64,000 nt of DNA from UBA1672 sp964352665 (GTDB taxonomy: Bacteria > Pseudomonadota > Alphaproteobacteria > Micavibrionales > Micavibrionaceae). This document shows, one piece after another, positions 17,485 through 25,800 of this stretch. Made by a program: the position numbers and the translations under genes. Every line of letters begins with the position of its first letter. Positions within the stretch are counted from its first letter, which is position 1. Under the pieces are notes generated by a model, which ran no database searches, was not told the origin of the DNA, and saw nothing but the letters and a program-made list of their open reading frames with translations. The stretch lies in the NCBI GenBank assembly GCA_964352665.1, contig CAYGSJ010000006.1, positions 1-64,000 of the forward strand, given 5' to 3'.

Positions 17485-18768
17485 TTAGCTCCAGAATTCC
17501 TCTGCATCCGGCACGCGAGAAAACGCAATTTTTGTGCCTACGTAACCCGCGCTTGTTTTGGGACATAGGCCGATAGAAACCACATCTTTTTGATATTTAT
17601 GCTGCAAATTTTTAAGTGCGTTAGCAAGTGCATCTGTCTTTTGAATAAAGATTTTTCTCTCTGATGATCCTGTTAAAAACAAGTCCTCTGTAAGGGTCTC
17701 CTTTTTTTCAAGATTGTGATAGCTGACAGATACTTTTTTAATCAGGAAAGAGCCGTAACCTAAATGGTTGCCGACGTCATATATAAAACGTTCCCAAAGA
17801 TTGTCGACATATACCAGTAAAATAAAGGGGTTTTGTGTTGCGGATATATTCAAGGCATGGTGCCATTTGACACCACATTTTGTGCGCACAGATATATAAA
17901 TTGTGCGCGTAAAATACTCTTTGCCAGAGAGTCTTGTTGCGGCCTTTGCTGCGAGCTTTCTTAGAATGAGATATGCTTTTTCCGGTGATCGTATATCAGG
18001 GTCAAGGATGCGGCTGTGCCCTACCATAGATGTTTTTGTTTCGGCCATTTCAAGGTCATATCCATGAAGAAGGTACCAGAACCGCTCACCTTGGACACTG
18101 CCCCATATTTTTCTTGCCTGTTTTGGGCCTATGTCCCAGAAGTCTTTCACATTTTTTACGCCTGATTTGTGAAGGCGCTTTTCCATGTTGCGTCCAATAC
18201 CGGGCAGATCATTGAGCTTTATGTTCAGTAGGCAATCCGGCAATTCTTCTTGTGTTATAATGGTAAGCCCGTCAGGTTTTTTCATGCTGCAGGCAATCTT
18301 TGCCAAGAGTGAATTTGGTGCAAAGCCAATGGAGCATCGAACATATTTACCAACGTTTTTGTAGAGCCCTTCTTTGATGTTTTGTGCGATTTCTTTAGCA
18401 GCATTTATGTTGCGCTTGTTGGGGGGGAGGCGGCTGGATAGTTCATCGATAGACCATATTTTGTTGATCGGAGTGTGCCTGACAACTTCCTCTATTATTT
18501 TGTTGTGGTACAAAACATATCGATCATGTCGTGCAGGAACACAGAGAAGATTAGGACACATGCGTTTGGCATCTTTAATCATTGTGCCTGTTTTAATACC
18601 ATAGAGCTTTGCTTCATAGCTGGCGGCAATTGCACAAGTATAATCAGTATCCATGGGTGTTACAGCAACGGGCTTTCCACGCAATAGCGGATTTTCTTGT
18701 TGTTCGACGCTCGCGAAGTAGCTGTTTAGGTCCATAAACAGCCATTTTATTCCGGGCTCACGCTTCAT
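17485..18768 (-). CDS. Y-family (DinB/UmuC-like) translesion DNA polymerase with atypical catalytic motif
   Basis: A 427-residue Y-family polymerase. The first catalytic block is LFMDLNSYFASVEQQ (residues 10-24), the second IWSIDELSSRLP (about 118-129). The D and E of SIDE that bind metal are kept, but the usual SxDEA(Y/F)xD context is replaced by SIDELSSRL. Later come the helix-hairpin-helix LPGIGRNMEKRL (about residues 200-211) and a little-finger domain. I chose the ATG at 18768 because AAAGGA sits just upstream; sixteen further codons are open but unconserved. A perfect GAAC-N7-GAAC LexA-type box lies 43 bases before the start, so it is probably damage-inducible. Not a close match to E. 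coli DinB; a separate clade seems likely. Confidence 0.88.
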   Translation of the reverse strand: MKREPGIKWLFMDLNSYFASVEQQENPLLRGKPVAVTPMDTDYTCAIAASYEAKLYGIKTGTMIKDAKRMCPNLLCVPARHDRYVLYHNKIIEEVVRHTPINKIWSIDELSSRLPPNKRNINAAKEIAQNIKEGLYKNVGKYVRCSIGFAPNSLLAKIACSMKKPDGLTIITQEELPDCLLNIKLNDLPGIGRNMEKRLHKSGVKNVKDFWDIGPKQARKIWGSVQGERFWYLLHGYDLEMAETKTSMVGHSRILDPDIRSPEKAYLILRKLAAKAATRLSGKEYFTRTIYISVRTKCGVKWHHALNISATQNPFILLVYVDNLWERFIYDVGNHLGYGSFLIKKVSVSYHNLEKKETLTEDLFLTGSSERKIFIQKTDALANALKNLQHKYQKDVVSIGLCPKTSAGYVGTKIAFSRVPDAEEFWS

Positions 18769-18810
18769 GTTTTTTCCTTTTGTATAGCTTGATTGATGGC
18801 ACAATAAAAA

Positions 18811-18825
18811 GAACAAATCAAGAAC
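18811..18825 (-). promoter_or_regulatory. LexA (SOS) box of the alphaproteobacterial type
   Basis: The sequence is GAAC-AAATCAA-GAAC on the plus strand, that is GTTC-N7-GTTC on the strand of the polymerase gene. This direct repeat is the known LexA operator of alphaproteobacteria. It lies 43 bases upstream of the polymerase start codon and 64 bases upstream of the divergent TerB gene, where it could repress either or both. Confidence 0.8.
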
Positions 18826-18888
18826 ATTTTAAGGGATTGCTTGAAATAGCGTGCCAAGATAAGATTAAAGGGAGAAAAGGAAAAAACA

Positions 18889-19374
18889 ATGACTGCAGGT
18901 GTAAATAACAGCCAGTTTCATATGTGGAGGACATTGTTTTCGGTTGCGCATGCGGACGGGATCGTTACCGATGAAGAAGTAAAGTTTATGGCGCACATAC
19001 TGGAAGATATTAACTTTTCTGACGAGCAAACGGCAATATTAAAAGATGATATTGTAAATCCCAAAAGCTGTGAGGCGATGTTTGCTGGCATTACAAGCCA
19101 CGATGATCGGACTCGCTTTTTTGATTTTGCCCGTGATCTTGTGTGGGTAGATGGTAATTTTGCATCAGAAGAGCAGACAGCGATGATCCGGCTTATGCAG
19201 ATGCATTTTGAGGAGTCCAATGTTGATAATCTTGTAGGAAAGGTTTCTTTGGAATTTGAAGACGACACGCGCTTTGCAGTGGAAGATGGTTTGTATGATG
19301 ACGATGGTAGTCAAGCTATGACAGCCTTTTCCTCTTTTCGCCGCTATTTCCTGAAGTTGATAGGTGGTGCATAA
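18889..19374 (+). CDS. TerB-family (tellurite-resistance-like) helical protein
   Basis: A 161-residue all-helical protein with two acidic DGxxxxEE-type loops typical of TerB-like domains: HADGIVTDEEVKFM (about residues 22-35) and VDGNFASEEQTAMI. These loops can bind metal ions. A strong purine-rich GGGAGAAAAGG ribosome site precedes the ATG. Alphaproteobacteria carry many such single TerB-domain proteins of unknown role; the classic ter operon is not present here. It shares a divergent promoter region with the SOS-controlled polymerase. Confidence 0.8.
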   Translation: MTAGVNNSQFHMWRTLFSVAHADGIVTDEEVKFMAHILEDINFSDEQTAILKDDIVNPKSCEAMFAGITSHDDRTRFFDFARDLVWVDGNFASEEQTAMIRLMQMHFEESNVDNLVGKVSLEFEDDTRFAVEDGLYDDDGSQAMTAFSSFRRYFLKLIGGA

Positions 19375-19386
19375 TAAGCGGTCCGA

Positions 19387-19947
19387 TTAAGGAAAAGCTT
19401 TGATCAGGATGGGATGGTTTCTTTTATCAATGGCATCTAGTTTCTCTGGAGAGAAGAGATAGTTTTCTCCATCATATTGTATCAGCACATCCTTTGTTTT
19501 TTCTTTTTCCCGTCCAGAGACCCGTATGATGAGATCATGCCATCTATTTGTTGTGCTTTCGCTGGCATAAAGAGGAGGGCGGACAGGGAAAAGCTCTCCT
19601 GCTAGTGTAAAACCACTGTTTTCAGCATGAAAAACCAGAATAGTGCAACCGTCATCTGTACACCATTGTCCATAAGGGGCTGTTATATAGACAATAGCAT
19701 CTCTTAAGCCATCGTCATCAAGATCAAGGCGCATAAACTTGTATTTTGAAAAGTCAGGGGCTTTTTTGTGTTTCAGATAATCACGCATGGCAGCAATAAC
19801 AATATGGTCTTCAAGGTCTGCAGATGTTGCTGGCTCTATCATAGGCAGCAGGCTGGCTGTTTGGTATTCATTATTCTTGTTGCTACATGCGGCCAGAAAA
19901 CAAGATAGGGTTAAGAAAAAATATGCAATGTGATGTTTTGTAGTCAT
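19387..19947 (-). CDS. Unknown lipoprotein with a calcium-loop-like motif
   Basis: A 186-residue protein with a lipoprotein signal: basic start MTTKHH, hydrophobic stretch, and lipobox LAAC with Cys at residue 21. The mature part contains RLDLDDDGLRDAIVY near residue 72, an FG-GAP/dockerin-like DxDxDG loop likely to bind calcium, followed by WCTDDGCTILVF with a possible disulfide pair. The family is unknown to me. It converges with the TerB gene and is divergent from fdxA. It probably sits in the inner leaflet of the outer membrane or in the periplasm (inference). Confidence 0.78.
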   Translation of the reverse strand: MTTKHHIAYFFLTLSCFLAACSNKNNEYQTASLLPMIEPATSADLEDHIVIAAMRDYLKHKKAPDFSKYKFMRLDLDDDGLRDAIVYITAPYGQWCTDDGCTILVFHAENSGFTLAGELFPVRPPLYASESTTNRWHDLIIRVSGREKEKTKDVLIQYDGENYLFSPEKLDAIDKRNHPILIKAFP

Positions 19948-20099
19948 GCTAGGAGTTTAGGGAAATAAGAGAGTAAAGGACATGGTTGTACAAGGCCTAT
20001 GCACAGTTTTTCAGTATAATCATCCTTTAAAACCTATTGCGTTATAACAGGTGCCCAATTAATGTGTGTGCGGCTGTTAATGAAAGGGCAAAGTAAAAA

Positions 20100-20438
20100 A
20101 TGACGTTTGTGGTCACAGAGAATTGTATCAAATGTAAATACACAGACTGTGTTGAAGTATGTCCTGTAGATTGCTTCTATGAGGGAGAGAATATGCTGGT
20201 CATCCATCCGGACGAGTGCATCGATTGTGGTGTTTGTGAGCCGGAATGCCCTATTGAAGCGATTCTTCCGGATACTGATGAGCGCGCAGAAGCGTGGCTG
20301 GAAATGAATCGTCAGTATTCAGAAGAATGGCCGAATATAACGATGAAAAAAGACGAAATGCCAGAAGCCGAAGAAATGAAGGACAAAGAGGGTAAGTTCA
20401 AAACAGACTTTAGCTCTAATCCCGGCGAAGGTGACTAA
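20100..20438 (+). CDS. fdxA: 7Fe ferredoxin FdxA ([3Fe-4S][4Fe-4S])
   Basis: A 112-residue ferredoxin. Cysteine motifs NCIKCKYTDCVEVCPVDC (from residue 8) and ECIDCGVCEPECP (about 39-51) give one 3Fe-4S and one 4Fe-4S cluster, as in the Azotobacter FdI/FdxA family, with the usual WPNITMKKDEMP segment after them. It serves as a low-potential cytoplasmic electron carrier. cysK follows at 58 bases, and beyond it, convergent, a ferredoxin-NADP reductase that could exchange electrons with it (inference). A TATAAT hexamer at 20015-20020 lies 80 bases upstream but without a convincing -35 box. Confidence 0.95.
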   Translation: MTFVVTENCIKCKYTDCVEVCPVDCFYEGENMLVIHPDECIDCGVCEPECPIEAILPDTDERAEAWLEMNRQYSEEWPNITMKKDEMPEAEEMKDKEGKFKTDFSSNPGEGD

Positions 20439-20496
20439 GTAACCACCTGGTTCATTAGTACGAAATGAAGCATGTAATATCCAAAGGAGAATGAAG

Positions 20497-21492
20497 ATGA
20501 GTTTCCCAGCAGTAAAGCACGGCAATGATGCTTTAAGACCAAACGCGGAAGTGCGCGGTAAAATATATGATTCTATTTTAGATACCATTGGCGCTACGCC
20601 ATTGGTGCGTGTGCCGAAATTCACCGAAAAATATGCTTTGGAAGCAGAGATACTTGCAAAACTAGAGTTTTTTAACCCGGTGGCATCGGTTAAGGATCGT
20701 ATTGGTTTTGCCATGATTGAAGCTGCCGAGCGCGCAGGAAAAATTCAGCCGGGCAAAACTGTTTTGATAGAGCCAACATCGGGAAATACTGGGATAGGGC
20801 TTGCCTTTGTTGCGGCCAGCAAAGGATACAGGCTCATTCTGACTATGCCTGAGAGCATGTCGATAGAGCGCCGTAAGATGCTGGCTTTCTTTGGTGCTGA
20901 GCTGGTGCTAACACCAAAAGAAAAAGGGATGCCAGGCGCCATAGCCAAGGCAGAAGAACTGCTATCGGAATATCAGGACGCCTTTATGCCGGCACAGTTT
21001 GATAATCCGGCTAATCCTCAAATCCACCGCGAAACCACGGCCGAAGAGATATGGGCTGATACCGAGGGCAAGGCTGATATTCTAGTTGCAGGTGTAGGAA
21101 CAGGGGGAACTGTGACAGGTGTGTCTCAGGTTCTCAAACAACGTAAAGAGAGCTTTAAAACATATGCAGTAGAGCCAACGGAAAGCCATGTTTTATCCGG
21201 TGGTGAGCCCGGGCCACACAAAATACAGGGAATAGGCGCCGGTTTTATTCCTTCGATACTGGATCAAGGCATGATTGATGGGGTTATACAAGTGGACGGG
21301 GATACAGCAATAGCAACTGCACGTGAAATGGCACGTCTTGAAGGTATTCCATGCGGAATTTCATCCGGCGGCGCCTTTGAAGCAGCAAAGCGTGTAGCAC
21401 AAGTGCCTGAAAACAAAGGTAAGAGCATCGTTGTGATCGTTCCATCTTTTGCCGAGCGCTATATTTCAAGCGCACTTTTTGATGAGGATTAG
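20497..21492 (+). CDS. cysK: Cysteine synthase A (O-acetylserine sulfhydrylase)
   Basis: A 331-residue PLP enzyme making cysteine from O-acetylserine and sulfide. The PLP Lys is K66 in NPVASVKDRIG, and substrate loops PTSGNTGIGLAF and VGTGGTVTGVSQVL are present. I place the start at the ATG at 20497, seven bases from AGGAG; an ATG six bases earlier is too close to that site. Its substrate comes from CysE, whose gene ends at the left edge of the window. The stop overlaps the convergent ferredoxin-NADP reductase stop by four bases. Confidence 0.95.
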   Translation: MSFPAVKHGNDALRPNAEVRGKIYDSILDTIGATPLVRVPKFTEKYALEAEILAKLEFFNPVASVKDRIGFAMIEAAERAGKIQPGKTVLIEPTSGNTGIGLAFVAASKGYRLILTMPESMSIERRKMLAFFGAELVLTPKEKGMPGAIAKAEELLSEYQDAFMPAQFDNPANPQIHRETTAEEIWADTEGKADILVAGVGTGGTVTGVSQVLKQRKESFKTYAVEPTESHVLSGGEPGPHKIQGIGAGFIPSILDQGMIDGVIQVDGDTAIATAREMARLEGIPCGISSGGAFEAAKRVAQVPENKGKSIVVIVPSFAERYISSALFDED

Positions 21493-22529
21493 CCCTTAAC
21501 TCCAAGCTTGTCTTGTAAAGAAGAGCTGGAAGTTGTGTATTCAAAACGCAATTTAGCATCAGGGCGGCAATATCTAAAAGCCTGTCGGGCCATAAGTGCG
21601 GCCTCATGAAAGCCTGAAAGGATTAGTTTCAGTTTGCCCGGATACCAGTTGATGTCACCAACAGCAAATATTCCTGGCTCTGAGGTTTCAAATTTTTCTG
21701 TATCTACGGGAATTAGATTTTCATTAAGATTAAGACCAAAATTGGCGATAGGTCCTAGTTTCATGGTTAGTCCAAAAAATGGCAGAAGCGTATCGCACTC
21801 GATCGTTTTAACGGTCTTATCAGCATCCATAATTTCTATGGCCTCAAGCTTTCCACCATTTCCAACTAGTTTTTTTATTTGTCCAATTTCCAGAGCCATT
21901 TTGCCTTCGCTGACCAGTCCGCGCATTTTTCCTACGCTGTCAGGGGCAGCGCGGAAAGAGTCGCGTCTATGCACGAGCGTTACCTCATTGGCCACAGTTT
22001 GCAGGGTTAAACTCCAATCCAGTGCAGAATCGCCGCCACCTGCGATAACTATGTTTTTGCCACTAAACTGGTTCATTTTACGCACGGCATAAAAAACTGA
22101 TTGCCCCTCATATTCCTCAATGTCTGGAATAGGCGGCTTCTTAGGTACAAAACTTCCGCCACCAGCAGCAATAATGATACAGGTAGCATCAAAGACTGTG
22201 CCTATATCTGTGGTAAGTCTCCATTTCCCACTATCCAGTTTTTCAAGGCTTTCAGCCATTTGCTGGAAATGGAATACGGGGTTAAAGGGCTCGATCTGCT
22301 CCATGAGGCGATCAGTCAGCTCTTGTCCTGAAATCACGGGGTAGGCCGGAATGTCGTAAATTGGCTTTTCTGGGTATAGTTCTGCACATTGCCCGCCGGG
22401 TCTATCCAAAATATCAATCAAATGGCATTTCATATCCAGTAGGCCCATTTCAAACACAGTAAACAGGCCGCAAGGGCCTGCGCCTATAATGACCGCATCT
22501 GTTTCTATTGGTGTGCTGTTTTCGCTCAT
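21489..22529 (-). CDS. Ferredoxin--NADP(+) reductase, thioredoxin-reductase-like type
   Basis: A 346-residue flavoprotein of the YumC-type ferredoxin-NADP reductases. It has an N-terminal FAD motif GAGPCGLF (residues 16-23), RPGGQCAELYPEKPIYDIPA, a central NADPH motif AGGGDSALDW and a C-terminal GIFAVGDINWYPGKLKLI. The CxxC pair of thioredoxin reductase is absent, which separates it from trxB at 12.7 kb. It lies convergent to fdxA-cysK and could supply reduced ferredoxin or recover NADPH. Confidence 0.93.
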   Translation of the reverse strand: MSENSTPIETDAVIIGAGPCGLFTVFEMGLLDMKCHLIDILDRPGGQCAELYPEKPIYDIPAYPVISGQELTDRLMEQIEPFNPVFHFQQMAESLEKLDSGKWRLTTDIGTVFDATCIIIAAGGGSFVPKKPPIPDIEEYEGQSVFYAVRKMNQFSGKNIVIAGGGDSALDWSLTLQTVANEVTLVHRRDSFRAAPDSVGKMRGLVSEGKMALEIGQIKKLVGNGGKLEAIEIMDADKTVKTIECDTLLPFFGLTMKLGPIANFGLNLNENLIPVDTEKFETSEPGIFAVGDINWYPGKLKLILSGFHEAALMARQAFRYCRPDAKLRFEYTTSSSSLQDKLGVKG

Positions 22530-22567
22530 CGGGCTGTCTTAGAATATTCTGTTGTGCAAGTAAAGGG

Positions 22568-25315
22568 TTATGGGGCTAAAAGTTTTTTCAGCTTATAAAT
22601 CAAATCAAGGGCTTCGCGCGGACTAAGTGTGTCAGGATCTATAGTTTGAAGGCACTCTTCAGTAGCGGATGGCTTTACATCAAAATGTTGTATAGCCGAG
22701 TCAAATAAGGGCAGATCCTTGATAATTTTTTCGGGAGTTGCCCTTGATTGATCTGTATTAAGAATTTCCAGAATGCTCTCGGCTCTTTTTATAACAGCGC
22801 CTGGAATTCCTGCTAGCTGCGCAACATGTATGCCATAAGATTGGTCTGCACTGCCTTTGCTGACTTTATGCATGAAGATAATGCTGCCTTGCCACTCCTT
22901 CACCTCGACAGTGTAACAAGCCAGAGAATCCAGTTCTTCCTCTAGACTTGTAAGCTCATGATAATGCGTGGCAAATAAAGATCGGCATTTGTTTTGATTA
23001 TGCAGATATTCAACACAGGCCCATGCAATTGATAATCCGTCATATGTTGCAGTTCCTCGTCCTATTTCATCAAGAATAACAAGGGAATGTGCTGTTGATT
23101 GGTTAAGAATTGCCGCGGTTTCAACCATCTCGACCATAAAAGTAGATTGCCCCCGCGCGAGGTCATCAGAGGCACCAACACGGCTAAAACATTTATCAAC
23201 CACGCCGATATGGGCAGAAGATGCAGGCACAAAAGATCCGATTTGTGCCATGATGGCAATAAGCGCATTTTGGCGAAGAAAAGTTGATTTACCAGCCATA
23301 TTCGGGCCAGTTAGAAGCCATAAGCGCTGGATCGGGTTCAGGGTGCAGTCATTTGGTATGAATGGCTCACTTTGCCTTTGAAGCGCCTTTTCAACAACAG
23401 GGTGGCGTCCGTCTTTAATATCAAATGTTAGAGAGTTATCAACTTTTGGTCTTACGTAATTCATGTTTTGTGCAAGTTCGGCAAGAGCGCAAGATACGTC
23501 GATCAATGATAGAGCTCCGGCTATTGTTGCTATGTTTTGTGAAAGGCCTGATGCTGTTTCCACTAGCTGGTCAAAAATTTCTTGCTCTATGGCAACAATT
23601 TTATCTGCAGCAGATGTTATGTCTCTTTCTAGTTCCGAAAGTTCGGCTGTTGTAAACCTGACGGCGTTTGCCATAGTTTGGCGGTGAATAAATTTATGGC
23701 TTAAAGAATTATCTTCATCTGATTTTATCATTAACGCGTCGGCACGTTTTGCAGAGACCTCAATAAAGTATCCTAGCACATTGTTAAATTTTATCTTTAA
23801 GGAGTCTATCGATGTTTCTTTTTGATATTTCACCTGAAGTGTTGCAATGATTTGGCGGCTTTTATCCTTGATTTCACGAAGAGAGTCGAGTTTCGCGTTA
23901 TATCCGTTACGTATGAACCCGCCATCACGCGCGAATGTTGCGGGTGTTTCCTCCAAAGATTGCTTTAGTTGATCCTGAAAAGCGGCAAGAGCAGGGACTT
24001 GTTGCATTTTTTTTAATATGTCATCAAAGACAGTTTTGTTATCAGTTTCGTTTTGGATTTGTGCGCGGATAATTTCTGATTGCGCGAGCCCATCACGCAA
24101 CATTGCCAAGTCTTTCGGTCCACCACGCCCTATAGTTAAGCGAGAGAGTGCGCGCTCCATATCCGGGCAACCGCGCAAAAGATCACGAATAATGCTCCGT
24201 AAATCTGTCTTGTTTAGAAAATATTCGATGCGGTTAAGACGTGTGTCAATTTGATCTATGCTCGTGAGGGGGACTAAGAGTTGTGACTGCAGCATGCGGG
24301 CGCCAGAGCCGGTTATTGTGTAGTCAATATTATCCAGAAGACTGCCTTTGCGTTCTCCCGATAGAGTTCGGATTAGCTCAAGGTTCTTTTGTGTTGCTGC
24401 ATCAATCTCCATAATGCTGGCGGGCACAACTTTTTCTAGAATCATTATATGCGGTAGCTTACCCTTTTGTGTGCGGGTTATATATCCAATAAGCGCTCCT
24501 GCCGCACAAATTTCTGGCCTACAGAAATCGCCATAACTTTCTAAAGATTTCACTGAATAAAGTTCAAGCAGGGTTTTGTGTGTCGTCTCAAAATTGAAGA
24601 GTGTATCAACTTGGGTCGTGAAGACTGTGTCATGGCTCGGTAAGCTTTTAAGGTTATGGTGCATGTTTTCCGAGATTAGAATCTCGCTCGGACTTATGCG
24701 TTCAATTGTGGCGCGCAGGGAAGACTCCTCTGCTGTCTGAACCCAAAATGCACCAGTGGAGAGTTCTAGCCATGCGATGCCAAAATCAGAATTATATTGG
24801 TGCAGAGCGCATATATAGTTGCTTTGACGTGGTTCAAGAAGGTGGTCTTCTGTCAGTGTTCCTTGGGTCACTATTCTTGTAGCCTCGCGGTTCACTAGAG
24901 TTTTAGAAGGGCTTTTTCCTTCTTTCCTTGCGCGTTCTTTTGCTTGGTCCGGTGTTTCCGTTTGTTCGCATATTGCCACTTTATGGCCCGCACGAATAAG
25001 TTTGGCCAGATAAGGTTCATAGGAATGAAATGGAACGCCGCACATTGCTATATCATCACCCTGCGATTTCCCTCGTTTTGTAAGGGTGATATCAAGGACT
25101 TCTGATGCGATGATGGCATCATCATAAAATAACTCGTAAAAATCACCCATACGGTAAAATAACAGGCAATCAGGATGCTCTTCTTTTATGACGTGATATT
25201 GGGCCATCATAGGCGTATGACCCTGATCAAGGAAACCTGACATTTTTTTGTCATTGTCGGTTTGTGTTTGATCCTGTTGTGCGTCTATGGTTTTTTTAAG
25301 CTGTGCCGTTTGCAC
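22568..25315 (-). CDS. mutS: DNA mismatch repair protein MutS
   Basis: A 915-residue MutS. Domain I carries the mismatch-reading FYRMGDFYELFYDDA (the Phe-x-Glu in DFYELF), and the ATPase has TGPNMAGKSTF near residue 668 and FMVEMVETA. It finds base mismatches and starts repair with MutL. The start is a GTG at 25315 with AGGAGAG six bases upstream; this site overlaps the last codons of dut, so the two genes are translationally linked. The N-terminus is about 30 residues longer than E. coli MutS and is rich in Gln and Asp. Order coaBC-dut-mutS on one strand. Confidence 0.97.
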   Translation of the reverse strand: MQTAQLKKTIDAQQDQTQTDNDKKMSGFLDQGHTPMMAQYHVIKEEHPDCLLFYRMGDFYELFYDDAIIASEVLDITLTKRGKSQGDDIAMCGVPFHSYEPYLAKLIRAGHKVAICEQTETPDQAKERARKEGKSPSKTLVNREATRIVTQGTLTEDHLLEPRQSNYICALHQYNSDFGIAWLELSTGAFWVQTAEESSLRATIERISPSEILISENMHHNLKSLPSHDTVFTTQVDTLFNFETTHKTLLELYSVKSLESYGDFCRPEICAAGALIGYITRTQKGKLPHIMILEKVVPASIMEIDAATQKNLELIRTLSGERKGSLLDNIDYTITGSGARMLQSQLLVPLTSIDQIDTRLNRIEYFLNKTDLRSIIRDLLRGCPDMERALSRLTIGRGGPKDLAMLRDGLAQSEIIRAQIQNETDNKTVFDDILKKMQQVPALAAFQDQLKQSLEETPATFARDGGFIRNGYNAKLDSLREIKDKSRQIIATLQVKYQKETSIDSLKIKFNNVLGYFIEVSAKRADALMIKSDEDNSLSHKFIHRQTMANAVRFTTAELSELERDITSAADKIVAIEQEIFDQLVETASGLSQNIATIAGALSLIDVSCALAELAQNMNYVRPKVDNSLTFDIKDGRHPVVEKALQRQSEPFIPNDCTLNPIQRLWLLTGPNMAGKSTFLRQNALIAIMAQIGSFVPASSAHIGVVDKCFSRVGASDDLARGQSTFMVEMVETAAILNQSTAHSLVILDEIGRGTATYDGLSIAWACVEYLHNQNKCRSLFATHYHELTSLEEELDSLACYTVEVKEWQGSIIFMHKVSKGSADQSYGIHVAQLAGIPGAVIKRAESILEILNTDQSRATPEKIIKDLPLFDSAIQHFDVKPSATEECLQTIDPDTLSPREALDLIYKLKKLLAP

Positions 25316-25317
25316 AA

Positions 25318-25800
25318 TTACTCTCCTGTGGAACCGAAGCCCCCTTCTCCACGCTCTTCGCTATTCTCAAGGTTCTTAACAATTTTCCAGTCAACATGTG
25401 TGTATTGTTCAACAACCATTTGGGCGATACGCATGCCGCGCTTAATTGTAAAGGGTTCTTTACCGTGATTAATCAGGATCACCTTAATTTCACCGCGGTA
25501 GTCAGAATCAATCGTACCAGGTGTATTCAGAACGGTCAGGCCATGCTTTAGTGCAAGCCCCGAGCGTGGGCGTATTTGACCTTCATATCCCGAGGGGAGG
25601 GCTATTGTTAATCCTGTGGGGATTAATGCACGATCACCAGGTCCTAGCTCAAAATCTTCCTCGAGTGCTGCAGTCAAGTCCATGCCGGCAGACTCAGTGG
25701 TAGCATAGGATGGGCTTTGTAATCCTATAGCATGGTCCAGTGGCTTAAGGGCGACTTCTATACTATCCTTGTAGGCGGCTTCTGTTTGGTTTTTGCTCAT
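25318..25800 (-). CDS. dut: Deoxyuridine 5'-triphosphate nucleotidohydrolase (dUTPase)
   Basis: A 160-residue trimeric dUTPase with the five family motifs: SAGMDLTAAL (1), RPRSGLALKHG (2), GTIDSDYRGEI (3), RIAQMV (4) and the C-terminal RGEGGFGSTG (5) that closes over the active site. It removes dUTP and supplies dUMP for thymidylate synthesis. The 5' end overlaps coaBC by 38 bases; the next Met lies inside motif 1, so the overlap is probably real. The N-terminal 12 residues are longer than in E. coli. Confidence 0.97.
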   Translation of the reverse strand: MSKNQTEAAYKDSIEVALKPLDHAIGLQSPSYATTESAGMDLTAALEEDFELGPGDRALIPTGLTIALPSGYEGQIRPRSGLALKHGLTVLNTPGTIDSDYRGEIKVILINHGKEPFTIKRGMRIAQMVVEQYTHVDWKIVKNLENSEERGEGGFGSTGE

